Part shown: positions 27,047 through 35,328 of the stretch, one piece after another
Layout of the letters: each line of letters opens with the position of its first letter
How positions within the stretch are numbered: position 1 is the stretch's first letter
DNA from: Maccoyibacter sp900556645
GTDB taxonomy: Bacteria > Bacillota > Clostridia > Lachnospirales > Lachnospiraceae
NCBI GenBank assembly: GCA_958349535.1
Contig: CATWDJ010000002.1
Location: 124,001 to 188,000, forward strand
Direction: 5' to 3'
DNA length: 64,000 bases
Position numbers and translations under genes: made by a program
The notes under the pieces: model-generated
Told to the model about the DNA's origin: nothing
Database searches by the model: none
The model's input: only the letters and a program-made list of their open reading frames with translations

Positions 27047-28264
27047 TTATTTTTTCTCAGCCTCAGCCATCTTCATAGCACGGACTTTTAACGGAAGTCC
27101 GAATAAGGTAATGAAGCCTTCAGCATCGTGGTGGTCATACAAATCTCCGGTGGTAAAGCTTGCAAGAGATTCACTGTAGAGAGAGTATGGGGAAGTAGTG
27201 CCTGCTTTGATGATATTACCTTTGTAAAGCTGGAATTTTACTTCGCCGGTTACATATTTCTGTGTAGACTCTACAAATGCCTGAACTGCTTCACGAAGCG
27301 GTGTAAACCATTTTCCCTCGTAACAGATCTGAGCCATCTTATTGCCCATGTCTTTCTTTACTTCCATAGTAGCACGGTCTAAAACCAGCTCCTCTAACTG
27401 CTGATGTGCTTCCATCAGAATCGTTCCGCCCGGTGTCTCGTAAACACCACGGGATTTCATACCTACTACACGGTTTTCTACAATGTCAACGATACCGATT
27501 CCGTGTTTTCCACCCAGACGGTTCAATTCACGGATAATATCGGAAACCTTCATTTCCTTTCCGTTGACGCTCTTTGGAACTCCGGCTTCAAAGGTCATGG
27601 TTACATATTCACCTTCATCCGGTGCCTTCTGCGGGCTGACACCCAATACCAGCAGGTGGTCATAATTCGGCTCACATGCAGGATCCTCCAGCTCTAAACC
27701 TTCGTGGCTGATGTGCCATAAATTACGGTCACGGCTGTAGGAAGAATCAGCGGAGAATGGAAGGTCGATGCCGTGGGCTTTACAGTATTCGATTTCTGCC
27801 TCACGGGAATCCATGTTCCACTTATCATCACGCCATGCAGCGATAATCTTTAAATCAGGTGCAAGAGCCTTGATGCCTAACTCAAAACGGATCTGGTCAT
27901 TTCCTTTTCCGGTGGCACCGTGACAGATAGCGGAAGCACCTTCCTTGCGGGCAATCTCTACTAATTTTTTTGCAATGCCCGGACGTGCCATAGAAGTACC
28001 TAACAAATATTTATTTTCATATACGGCACCTGCCTGCACACAAGGAATGATGTAATCCTCACAAAATTCGTCTGTAATATCTTCTATGTATAATTTGCTT
28101 GCACCGGAGAGTTTTGCTCTTTCTTCTAATCCGTCCAGTTCTTCTTCCTGTCCGCAGTCGATACAGCAGCAAATAACCTCATAATCATAGTTTTCTTTTA
28201 ACCAAGGAATGATAGCTGTGGTATCAAGTCCTCCTGAATAAGCTAAAATAACTTTTTCTTTCAT
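27047..28264 (-). CDS. argG: argininosuccinate synthase
   Basis: Joins citrulline and aspartate using ATP to make argininosuccinate, the penultimate step of arginine synthesis; 405 residues, normal length. The N-terminal PP-loop AYSGGLDTT is at residues 8-16, and the SYSRDRNLWHISHEG and EPNYDHL regions are typical. The frame stays open a further 261 bases upstream, but the ATG at 28264 is used because AAAGGATG precedes it and the upstream stretch is AT-rich regulatory DNA. It is transcribed away from argC; argH is not in the window. Confidence 0.96.
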   Translation of the reverse strand: MKEKVILAYSGGLDTTAIIPWLKENYDYEVICCCIDCGQEEELDGLEERAKLSGASKLYIEDITDEFCEDYIIPCVQAGAVYENKYLLGTSMARPGIAKKLVEIARKEGASAICHGATGKGNDQIRFELGIKALAPDLKIIAAWRDDKWNMDSREAEIEYCKAHGIDLPFSADSSYSRDRNLWHISHEGLELEDPACEPNYDHLLVLGVSPQKAPDEGEYVTMTFEAGVPKSVNGKEMKVSDIIRELNRLGGKHGIGIVDIVENRVVGMKSRGVYETPGGTILMEAHQQLEELVLDRATMEVKKDMGNKMAQICYEGKWFTPLREAVQAFVESTQKYVTGEVKFQLYKGNIIKAGTTSPYSLYSESLASFTTGDLYDHHDAEGFITLFGLPLKVRAMKMAEAEKK

Positions 28265-28318
28265 AATTAAAACATCCTTTCTTCCGTTCGTTTTTTGCAG
28301 AAAACCTGCGTTGAAATT

Positions 28319-28347
28319 ACTATATAATAAATAATCAAATAATGCAA
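28319..28347 (-). promoter_or_regulatory. candidate argG promoter
   Basis: Read on the minus strand, TTGCAT (28347-28342) and TATAGT (28324-28319) are 17 bases apart. The -35 match is modest. A candidate ARG box at 28368-28385 lies immediately upstream. Confidence 0.45.
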
Positions 28348-28367
28348 GTGTAAAAATATACATATTT

Positions 28368-28385
28368 GTTAAATAAAAATGCAAA
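28368..28385. promoter_or_regulatory. candidate ArgR box, argG side
   Basis: GTTAAATAAAAATGCAAA at 28368-28385 fits the ARG-box pattern TNTGNATWWWWATNCANA with two mismatches. Its position just upstream of the argG promoter suits repression or activation by ArgR with arginine. No argR gene is in the window. Confidence 0.45.
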
Positions 28386-28440
28386 ATAATCGTGAAAAAT
28401 AAAATAAAATAAGAAATAAATTGCATAAAACGAGAATAAA

Positions 28441-28458
28441 TATGCATAAAAATTAAAA
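28441..28458. promoter_or_regulatory. candidate ArgR box, argC side
   Basis: TATGCATAAAAATTAAAA matches TNTGNATWWWWATNCANA with one mismatch. Further TGCAT half-sites lie at 28422-28426 and 28463-28467, consistent with several weak boxes ahead of argC. The 28265-28560 gap otherwise holds only AT-rich promoter DNA. Confidence 0.55.
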
Positions 28459-28560
28459 AAACTGCATGAAAACCCTTTACGAACAGAGGAATATATACTA
28501 AACTAAGTATGGTTATAAATTCCAAAAGAATAATAGGAAGATAAGAAAGAAGGAAAGTAC

Positions 28561-29613
28561 ATGATAAAAGCAGGAATTATCGGAGCCACCGGATATGCCG
28601 GAGGCGAACTGGTTCGTATCCTTTTAGGACATAAAGAAGTGGAAATTTGCTGGTATGGTTCCAGAAGCTACATTGACAAAAAATATGCAGAGGTTTACCG
28701 AAATATGTTTACCTTAGTGGAGGATACCTGTCTGGATGACAATATAGAAGAACTGGCAAAACAGGTGGATGTTATATTTACCGCAACGCCCCAGGGATTT
28801 TTGGCAGGAGTGCTGACAGAGGATATTTTAAAGCAATGTAAGGTGATTGACCTAAGTGCGGATTACCGGATTAAGGATGTGGCAATCTACGAGGAGTGGT
28901 ATGGTATTACCCATAAATCTCCGCAATTTATCGAGGAAGCGGTTTACGGCTTGTGTGAGATAAATCGGGAAAAGACGAAGCAGGCGAGACTGGTGGCAAA
29001 TCCGGGATGTTATACCACCTGTTCTATTCTGACAGCTTATCCTTTGGTAAAAGAAGGACTCATTGATACTTCCACCTTGATTGTAGATGCCAAGTCGGGA
29101 ACCTCCGGAGCAGGAAGAGGTGCCAAGGTACCAAACCTTTATTGTGAGGTAAATGAAAATATCAAAGCCTATGGAGTGGCTTCCCACAGACATACGCCGG
29201 AGATAGAGGAACAGTTGGGCTATGCCGCAGGGGAAGAAATCCGAATTAACTTTACGCCTCATCTGGTTCCTATGAACCGGGGAATTCTGGTAACAGAATA
29301 TGCCGGTCTGAAAAAGAAAAACGGCGGACTTCCTACCTATGAGGAGATAAAGGCGGTTTACGATAAGTATTATAAAGAAGAAAAATTTATCCGGGTTCTG
29401 GAGAAGGGTGTCTGTCCGGAAACCAAATGGGTAGAGGGCAGCAACTATGTAGATGTGAATTTTGTCATAGATGAGAGAACAGGAAGAATTATTATGATGG
29501 GAGCTTTAGACAATATTGTAAAAGGAGCAGCAGGACAGGCGGTACAGAATATGAACCTTTTATTTGGCTTGCCGGAGGATACCGGATTGGAGCTTGTACC
29601 GATGTTCCCATAG
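28561..29613 (+). CDS. argC: N-acetyl-gamma-glutamyl-phosphate reductase
   Basis: NADPH-dependent third step of arginine synthesis, reducing N-acetylglutamyl phosphate to the semialdehyde. The 350 residues match type 1 ArgC. The Rossmann start GIIGATGYAGGEL is at residues 4-16, and the catalytic cysteine sits in ANPGCYTT near residue 149. AGAAGGAAAG precedes the ATG. It is the first gene of argC-GNAT-argJ-argB-argD, with candidate ArgR boxes upstream. Confidence 0.97.
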   Translation: MIKAGIIGATGYAGGELVRILLGHKEVEICWYGSRSYIDKKYAEVYRNMFTLVEDTCLDDNIEELAKQVDVIFTATPQGFLAGVLTEDILKQCKVIDLSADYRIKDVAIYEEWYGITHKSPQFIEEAVYGLCEINREKTKQARLVANPGCYTTCSILTAYPLVKEGLIDTSTLIVDAKSGTSGAGRGAKVPNLYCEVNENIKAYGVASHRHTPEIEEQLGYAAGEEIRINFTPHLVPMNRGILVTEYAGLKKKNGGLPTYEEIKAVYDKYYKEEKFIRVLEKGVCPETKWVEGSNYVDVNFVIDERTGRIIMMGALDNIVKGAAGQAVQNMNLLFGLPEDTGLELVPMFP

Positions 29614-29628
29614 AAAAGGGAAAATAAA

Positions 29629-30084
29629 ATGGATACATATGAAATACGGACAATGACAATGGGGGATTATGAGGAAGTATACAAGCTTTGGAATTCCATT
29701 CATGGATTTCGGGTACGAAGTCTGGACGATTCCAAAGAAGGCGTGGAGCGTTTTCTAAGGAGAAATCCCACCACCAGTGTTGTGGCAGTGAAGGACGGAG
29801 GAATCGTAGGTGCGATTCTCTGTGGTCATGACGGGAGAAGAGGATATCTCTATCATGTCTGCGTGAGGGAGAATGAGAGAAAACATGGAATCGGAAAATC
29901 CATGGCAGTTGCCTGCATGAAAGCATTGCAGGAGGAACAGATTAACAAGGTCTGTCTCATTGCCTTTCGGAAAAATGAGGTGGGAAATGCTTTTTGGAAA
30001 AGTGTGGGCTGGACCTTCCGGGAAGATTTGAATTACTATGATTTTACGCTGAATGAAGAGAATATTACAAATTTCATCCAGTAG
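29629..30084 (+). CDS. GNAT-family N-acetyltransferase inside the arg operon
   Basis: A 151-residue acetyl-CoA-dependent transferase. The core shows the acetyl-CoA loop as VRENERKHGIGKSM near residues 75-95 and the late FWKSVGW element. It sits 15 bases after argC and 40 before argJ, so it is very likely co-transcribed with arginine genes. ArgJ can already make acetylglutamate, so the enzyme may be an auxiliary acetylglutamate synthase, a protein-acetylating regulator, or unrelated. The substrate cannot be read from the sequence. Confidence 0.83.
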   Translation: MDTYEIRTMTMGDYEEVYKLWNSIHGFRVRSLDDSKEGVERFLRRNPTTSVVAVKDGGIVGAILCGHDGRRGYLYHVCVRENERKHGIGKSMAVACMKALQEEQINKVCLIAFRKNEVGNAFWKSVGWTFREDLNYYDFTLNEENITNFIQ

Positions 30085-30124
30085 CAAAAAATAAAATCGA
30101 ATGAGAAAAGAAAGAGGGATTGTG

Positions 30125-31348
30125 ATGAAAGTAGTAGATGGCGGTGTAACTGCGGCAAAGGGATTTCAAGCGGCGGCCACAGCGGCGGGAATCAAATACA
30201 AAGACCGCAGCGACATGGCAATGATTTATAGTGAGGTACCGTGTAAAGCGGCAGGAACCTTTACTACCAATGTGGTAAAGGCAGCACCGGTTTTGTTTGA
30301 TAAAAAGGTGGTGGAGGAAAGCCCTTATGTGCAGGCAGTGGTGGTAAATGCTGGAATTGCCAACGCCTGTACCGGACAGGAGGGTTATTCTTATTGTGAA
30401 AAAACGACCAAGACAGCAGCGGCAGAGCTGGATGTGCCGGAAGACGCCGTGTTGGTGGCATCCACCGGAGTCATCGGAATGCAGCTTCCAATGGAACGGT
30501 TAGAGGCAGGCATCAAAATGCTGGCACCGAAGCTGAATAACAGCAGAAAGGCGGCACATGAGGCTGCCTGTGCAATCATGACAACAGATACGAAATCCAA
30601 AGAAGTGGCGGTTACCTTTGAAGTGGATGGAAAAGAGGTTACCGTAGGAGGAATGTGCAAAGGCTCCGGTATGATACATCCGAATATGTGCACCATGCTA
30701 GGATTTTTGACTACGGATGTCAACATCAGTAAAGAACTTTTACAGGAGGCTCTGCGGGAGGATGTGAAGGAGACCTACAACATGATTTCCGTGGATGGGG
30801 ACACCTCCACCAACGATACGGTACTGCTGTTGGCAAACGGATTGGCAGGAAATGAGGAGATTACAGAAAAAAATCAGGATTACTACAAATTCTGTGAGGC
30901 ATTGAACTATGTGAATACCCAGATTGCGAAAATGATGGCAGGAGACGGAGAGGGAGCCACAGCCTTATTTGAAGTTCAGGTGGTAGGAGCCAAAACAAAA
31001 GAGGATGCAAGAGTATTGAGTAAAGCAGTTATCTGCTCCAGTCTTACCAAGGCGGCAATCTTCGGACATGATGCCAACTGGGGAAGAATCTTATGTGCCA
31101 TGGGATATTCCGGGGTACAGTTTGACCCGGAGAAAGTGGATTTGTTTTTTGAAAGCAAGGCAGGAAAAATACAGCTTATTGAAAACGGAGTAGCTTTGGA
31201 TTACAGTGAGGAAGAGGCAACGAAGATTCTTTCTGAGCCGGAGGTTACAGCCATTGCGGATGTGAAGATGGGGAAAGAAAGTGCTACGGCGTGGGGCTGT
31301 GATTTGACCTATGACTATGTGAAGATTAATGCGGATTATCGGTCATAA
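30125..31348 (+). CDS. argJ: glutamate N-acetyltransferase / amino-acid acetyltransferase
   Basis: Transfers acetyl from N-acetylornithine to glutamate, recycling the acetyl group; many versions also use acetyl-CoA. 407 residues. The autoprocessing region reads KGSGMIHPNMCTMLGF near residue 180, with Thr as the new N-terminal nucleophile of the beta chain. FGHDANWGRI near the C-terminus is also a family signature. The ATG at 30125 is used; an ATG at 30101 would add eight residues that include the GAGGG ribosome site. Presence of ArgJ means a cyclic acetyl pathway. Confidence 0.96.
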   Translation: MKVVDGGVTAAKGFQAAATAAGIKYKDRSDMAMIYSEVPCKAAGTFTTNVVKAAPVLFDKKVVEESPYVQAVVVNAGIANACTGQEGYSYCEKTTKTAAAELDVPEDAVLVASTGVIGMQLPMERLEAGIKMLAPKLNNSRKAAHEAACAIMTTDTKSKEVAVTFEVDGKEVTVGGMCKGSGMIHPNMCTMLGFLTTDVNISKELLQEALREDVKETYNMISVDGDTSTNDTVLLLANGLAGNEEITEKNQDYYKFCEALNYVNTQIAKMMAGDGEGATALFEVQVVGAKTKEDARVLSKAVICSSLTKAAIFGHDANWGRILCAMGYSGVQFDPEKVDLFFESKAGKIQLIENGVALDYSEEEATKILSEPEVTAIADVKMGKESATAWGCDLTYDYVKINADYRS

Positions 31349-31367
31349 AGAAGAGAGGGATTAGAAG

Positions 31368-32267
31368 ATGGACGAAAAAAGTATGCAGGAAGTGTTAGAC
31401 AAAGCAGCGGTTCTGGTGGAGGCATTGCCTTATATTCAGAGATTCAACCGCAAAATTATTGTGGTAAAATATGGCGGAAGTGCCATGGTAGATGAGGAAT
31501 TGAAAAAGAGCGTCATTCAGGATGTGACACTGTTAAAGCTGGTAGGATTCAAACCCATTATCGTACACGGCGGCGGAAAAGAAATCAGCAAGTGGGTAGA
31601 AAAGGTAGGTATGGAGGCAGAGTTTGTCAACGGACTTCGCAAAACGGACGCAGCCACCATGGAAATTGCGGAAATGGTACTTTCCAAAGTGAATAAATCC
31701 TTGGTGCAGCTGGTGGAAGAGTTGGGTGTCAACGCTGTGGGAATCAGCGGAAAAGACGGTGGCATGCTTAAAGTAGAGAAAAAACTTTCAAACGGACAGG
31801 ACATTGGTTTCGTGGGAGAGATTACCGATGTCAATCCAAAGATACTTTATGATTTGCTGGAAAAAGATTTCTTACCGATTGTGGCACCTATCGGAATGGA
31901 CAATGAGTTTAACAGCTACAATATCAATGCGGATGATGCGGCCTGTGCCATTGCCAGAGCAGTCAGTGCAGAAAAACTGGCATTCTTAACGGATATTGAG
32001 GGAGTATACAAAGACCCGTCCGACAAAAACACTTTGATTTCCGAGTTGACGGTATCCGATGCCAGAGAACTTATCGGAAACGGGAATATTGGCGGAGGAA
32101 TGCTGCCGAAGTTAAATAACTGTATCGATGCTATCGACAATGGTGTATCCAGAGTCCATATTCTGGACGGGAGAATTGCTCATTGTCTGCTGTTGGAAAT
32201 ATTTACAAACAAAGGAATCGGAACAGCCATTCTGGGAGATAAGGAGAAGAAGTTTTACCATGAATAA
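31368..32267 (+). CDS. argB: acetylglutamate kinase
   Basis: Phosphorylates N-acetylglutamate, the usual arginine-feedback step; 299 residues. Motifs of the amino-acid kinase family are visible: KYGGSAM near residue 34, VHGGGKEI near 64 and NIGGGMLPKL near 244. The N-terminal helix typical of arginine-sensitive hexameric enzymes appears present (about residues 1-20). It lies 19 bases after argJ and overlaps argD by eight bases. Confidence 0.96.
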   Translation: MDEKSMQEVLDKAAVLVEALPYIQRFNRKIIVVKYGGSAMVDEELKKSVIQDVTLLKLVGFKPIIVHGGGKEISKWVEKVGMEAEFVNGLRKTDAATMEIAEMVLSKVNKSLVQLVEELGVNAVGISGKDGGMLKVEKKLSNGQDIGFVGEITDVNPKILYDLLEKDFLPIVAPIGMDNEFNSYNINADDAACAIARAVSAEKLAFLTDIEGVYKDPSDKNTLISELTVSDARELIGNGNIGGGMLPKLNNCIDAIDNGVSRVHILDGRIAHCLLLEIFTNKGIGTAILGDKEKKFYHE

Positions 32268-33456
32268 AGAAAGTTATATGCAGAAAACGGAAGAGAGTCT
32301 GCTTCATACATACAATCGTTTTCCGGTGGTGTTGGATCACGGGGAAGGAGTTTATCTCTATGACACGGATGGGAAGAAATATCTGGATTTTGCGGCGGGC
32401 ATTGCGGTGCAGGCTTTGGGATATGGAAATAAAGAATACAATGACGCTTTAAAGGGACAGGTTGATAAGTTAATGCACACCTCCAATCTTTACTACAACG
32501 TACCGATTATGGAGGCTGCCCAGAAAGTGTTGAAGGTTTCAGGCATGGACAGGGTCTTTTTTACCAACAGCGGTACAGAAGCCATTGAAGGAGCCATCAA
32601 GGCGGCAAAAAAATATGCCTATACCAGAGACGGTCATGCAGACCATGAAATCATTGCCATGGAGCATTCTTTTCACGGAAGGAGTCTGGGAGCTCTTTCC
32701 GTAACCGGAAATAAGCATTATCAGGAACCCTTTGAGCCGCTCTTAGGCGGAGTGAAGTTTGCAGAATTTAATAATCTGGAAAGTGTAAAAGCTCAAATTA
32801 CAGAAAATACCTGTGCCATTTTATTTGAGACAGTACAGGGAGAGGGCGGCATTTATCTGGCCACAAAGGAATTTATGCAGGGAGTGAAAGAACTCTGTGA
32901 GGAAAAGGATATCCTGCTGATTTTAGATGAAATCCAATGTGGCATGGGAAGATGTGGAACCATGTTTGCATGGCAGAGTTACGGAGTAAAGCCGGACATT
33001 ATGACCAGTGCAAAAGCATTGGGCTGCGGCGTTCCGGTGGGAGCTTTCCTGATGACGGAAGAGGTAGCGGAAAAATCCCTAAAACCGGGAGACCACGGAA
33101 CTACTTACGGAGGAAATCCATTTGTGGGATGTGCGGTTTCTACGGTATTGGATTTGTTTGAAAAAGAGAAAATTTTGGAACATGTCAATGAAATCAGCAG
33201 TTATCTGGAAGAGAAACTGGACGAACTGGTGGAAAAACATGAGAGTCTTTTGGAACGCCGGGGCATGGGTCTGATGCAGGGCGTGGTAACCGATAAAAAA
33301 CCGGGAGAGATTGCAGAAAAGGCACTGGAAAAAGGGCTGATGATTATTTCAGCCGGAAGTGATGTGCTGCGTTTTGTCCCGCCGTTGATTATCGGCAAAG
33401 AGCATGTGGATGAGATGATTCAAATACTGGAGGAAGTTCTCATAGAAATGGAATAG
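32260..33456 (+). CDS. argD: acetylornithine aminotransferase
   Basis: PLP-dependent class III aminotransferase converting N-acetylglutamate semialdehyde to N-acetylornithine; 398 residues. Visible signatures are TNSGTEAIEGAIKAA, HSFHGRSLGALS, the cofactor-binding LDEIQCGMGR and the catalytic Lys in TSAKALGCGVPVGA. The ATG at 32260 overlaps the argB stop; AAGGAG lies 13 bases upstream. A longer open frame from 32128 runs inside argB and is not needed. argF and argH are not in this cluster. Confidence 0.96.
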   Translation: MNKESYMQKTEESLLHTYNRFPVVLDHGEGVYLYDTDGKKYLDFAAGIAVQALGYGNKEYNDALKGQVDKLMHTSNLYYNVPIMEAAQKVLKVSGMDRVFFTNSGTEAIEGAIKAAKKYAYTRDGHADHEIIAMEHSFHGRSLGALSVTGNKHYQEPFEPLLGGVKFAEFNNLESVKAQITENTCAILFETVQGEGGIYLATKEFMQGVKELCEEKDILLILDEIQCGMGRCGTMFAWQSYGVKPDIMTSAKALGCGVPVGAFLMTEEVAEKSLKPGDHGTTYGGNPFVGCAVSTVLDLFEKEKILEHVNEISSYLEEKLDELVEKHESLLERRGMGLMQGVVTDKKPGEIAEKALEKGLMIISAGSDVLRFVPPLIIGKEHVDEMIQILEEVLIEME

Positions 33457-33522
33457 AACATGTATAAAATTCCAATTATGGTTCCATACTAGATAAAATA
33501 GCAGTATGTTAGGAGGAACACT

Positions 33523-33954
33523 ATGATTGGAATTTTTATTGCATTGATTTCCGGGGCATTGATGAGCATTCAGGGAGTATTTAATACAGAGGTAACGGAA
33601 AAGACCAGTATCTGGGTTGCCGGTACCTTTGTGCAGCTATTGGCATTGATTGTCTGTCTGGGAGCATGGGGAATTACAGACCGTAGCAGTTTTATGGAAT
33701 TGCGGAATGTGGAGCCGAAATATATGCTGTTGGGAGGAGCCATCGGAGCATTTATTACCTACACAGTGATTCGCAGTATGGAGGCACTGGGTCCTGCAAG
33801 GGCGGTCATGCTGATTGTGACGGCACAGCTTCTGGTGGCATATCTCATTGAATTAATGGGAATTTTCGGTGTGGAGAAGCAGCCCTTTGAATGGTCCAAA
33901 TTAATCGGTATGGTGGTAACCATAGCGGGAATTCTTATATTTAAATGGAAATAA
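33523..33954 (+). CDS. small DMT-type transporter (DUF606/YdcZ family)
   Basis: A 143-residue integral membrane protein with about five hydrophobic helices. It starts MIGIFIALISGALMSIQGVFN and contains the GAIGAFITYT segment; this is the DUF606/YdcZ half-size drug/metabolite transporter pattern. Such proteins often act as dimers. Substrate unknown. AGGAGG precedes the ATG. It stands alone between argD and the comEA promoter, and a link to arginine is not supported. Confidence 0.82.
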   Translation: MIGIFIALISGALMSIQGVFNTEVTEKTSIWVAGTFVQLLALIVCLGAWGITDRSSFMELRNVEPKYMLLGGAIGAFITYTVIRSMEALGPARAVMLIVTAQLLVAYLIELMGIFGVEKQPFEWSKLIGMVVTIAGILIFKWK

Positions 33955-33976
33955 TTGCAAAATAAATGAAATATAC

Positions 33977-34005
33977 TTGTAATAAATTTAAAATTTGGTT
34001 AAAAT
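33977..34005 (+). promoter_or_regulatory. promoter of the comEA-two-component-comEC run
   Basis: TTGTAA at 33977-33982 and TAAAAT at 34000-34005 have a 17-base spacer, 51 bases before the comEA start. Confidence 0.55.
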
Positions 34006-34055
34006 AAATACTATCAAACGTATGGGTATTCTTTTTCAAAAAGAGGAGGATACCG

Positions 34056-34616
34056 ATGAAAAGAAAGAAAGTTATGCTGCAAATCATTGGAATATGCCTG
34101 ATGATGCTTTTTTTATGCGAAGGCTGCAAAGAGCAGGAGATTCAGATGACAGAAGAGATATCGGAAGAACCATCTTCCCAGAAGGAGGAAGAAAGCCATC
34201 AGCAGATATGCGTCTATGTCTGCGGAGCGGTGGTAAGCCCCGGAGTCTATGAGCTGAAGGAGGGCAGCCGTATCTGCGATGGAATTGCTGTGGCAGGAGG
34301 TTTGTCTGAAGTGGCATACATTGACCGGATCAATCAGGCAGAGCTTTTAAGCGATGGTCAGATGCTCCGAATCCCTACCATAGAGGAGGTAGAGCAGGAG
34401 GCGTTAGAGGCAGAAAAGAACGGATTGGTAAATATCAATCAGGCATCCTGTGAAGAGTTGATGACGCTGCCGGGAATCGGACAGTCCAAAGCGGAGGCAA
34501 TTATTTCCTACCGCGAAGAGCACGGTGCCTTCCAAAGCACCGAGGAGATTATGAATATCAGCGGCATAAAAGAAAAGGCGTATGAAAAGGTAAAAGACAG
34601 TATTACAGTTGACTGA
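34056..34616 (+). CDS. comEA: ComEA-like DNA-binding protein (SLBB + helix-hairpin-helix)
   Basis: Membrane-anchored receptor that binds double-stranded DNA outside the cell during transformation; 186 residues. Residues 5-24 are a hydrophobic anchor; the Cys that follows is not a canonical lipobox. An SLBB domain (VYVCGAVVSPGVYEL) spans about 47-110. The two HhH motifs (LMTLPGIGQSKAEAI and MNISGIKEKAYEKV) finish the protein. AGAGGAGG precedes the ATG. comEC lies in the same run, four genes on, separated by a two-component system and a lipoprotein. Confidence 0.92.
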   Translation: MKRKKVMLQIIGICLMMLFLCEGCKEQEIQMTEEISEEPSSQKEEESHQQICVYVCGAVVSPGVYELKEGSRICDGIAVAGGLSEVAYIDRINQAELLSDGQMLRIPTIEEVEQEALEAEKNGLVNINQASCEELMTLPGIGQSKAEAIISYREEHGAFQSTEEIMNISGIKEKAYEKVKDSITVD

Positions 34617-34625
34617 GGTGTAAAA

Positions 34626-35318
34626 ATGGCAAAAAAAGTTCTCGTTGTAGATGATGAAAAATTAATCGTAAAGGGCATCCGCTTCAGCTTGGAGCAGGAC
34701 GGCATGGAGGTGGATTGTGCTTACGATGGTGAGGAAGCTTTAAAGATGGCGACGGAGAATACCTATGATATGATTCTCCTAGACATTATGCTGCCTAAGA
34801 TGAATGGATTTGAGGTGTGTCAGCAGATTCGGGAATTTTCTGATATGCCCATTGTAATGCTGACCGCCAAGGGTGATGATATGGATAAAATTCTGGGCTT
34901 AGAGTATGGTGCAGATGATTACATAACCAAGCCCTTTAATATACTGGAAGTAAAAGCAAGGATTAAGGCAATTATGCGAAGAACCGGCGGCTCAAAGCCA
35001 AAGGAGGAACATACAAAGCAGATTGAAAGCGGAGATTTGAGATTGGATTGTGAAAGCCGAAGATTGTTTGTGTTGGGAAAGGAAGTAAATGTAACGGCAA
35101 AGGAATTTGATTTGCTGGAGCTTTTGGTTTTGCATCCAAACAAAGTGTACAGCAGGGAGAATCTGTTGAATCTGGTCTGGGGCTATGAATATCCGGGAGA
35201 TGTCCGTACTGTGGATGTTCATGTAAGACGGCTTCGGGAAAAGATTGAAGCCAATCCAAGTGAGCCGAAATATGTGCATACAAAGTGGGGAGTTGGATAT
35301 TACTACCAGCAGGGTTAA
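34626..35318 (+). CDS. OmpR-family response regulator
   Basis: DNA-binding regulator of 230 residues. The receiver (1-120) has the acidic pair DDE near 9-11, the phospho-acceptor Asp in LLDIMLPKMNG near 53 and the Lys in TKPF near 103. A winged-helix output domain follows, with the VWGYEYPGDVRTVDVHVRRLREKI signature (given here in part as RTVDVHVRRLREK). The partner kinase starts 11 bases later. Target genes are not known; placement between comEA and comEC is the main clue. Confidence 0.93.
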   Translation: MAKKVLVVDDEKLIVKGIRFSLEQDGMEVDCAYDGEEALKMATENTYDMILLDIMLPKMNGFEVCQQIREFSDMPIVMLTAKGDDMDKILGLEYGADDYITKPFNILEVKARIKAIMRRTGGSKPKEEHTKQIESGDLRLDCESRRLFVLGKEVNVTAKEFDLLELLVLHPNKVYSRENLLNLVWGYEYPGDVRTVDVHVRRLREKIEANPSEPKYVHTKWGVGYYYQQG

Positions 35319-35328
35319 GGTGTAAGAG

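Noticed and set aside
28265..28525. Open frame extending argG by 87 residues at its N-terminus
   Set aside because: The extension is AT-rich, Phe/Ile/Leu-rich by composition, lies in the regulatory region and the proper start has a good ribosome site.
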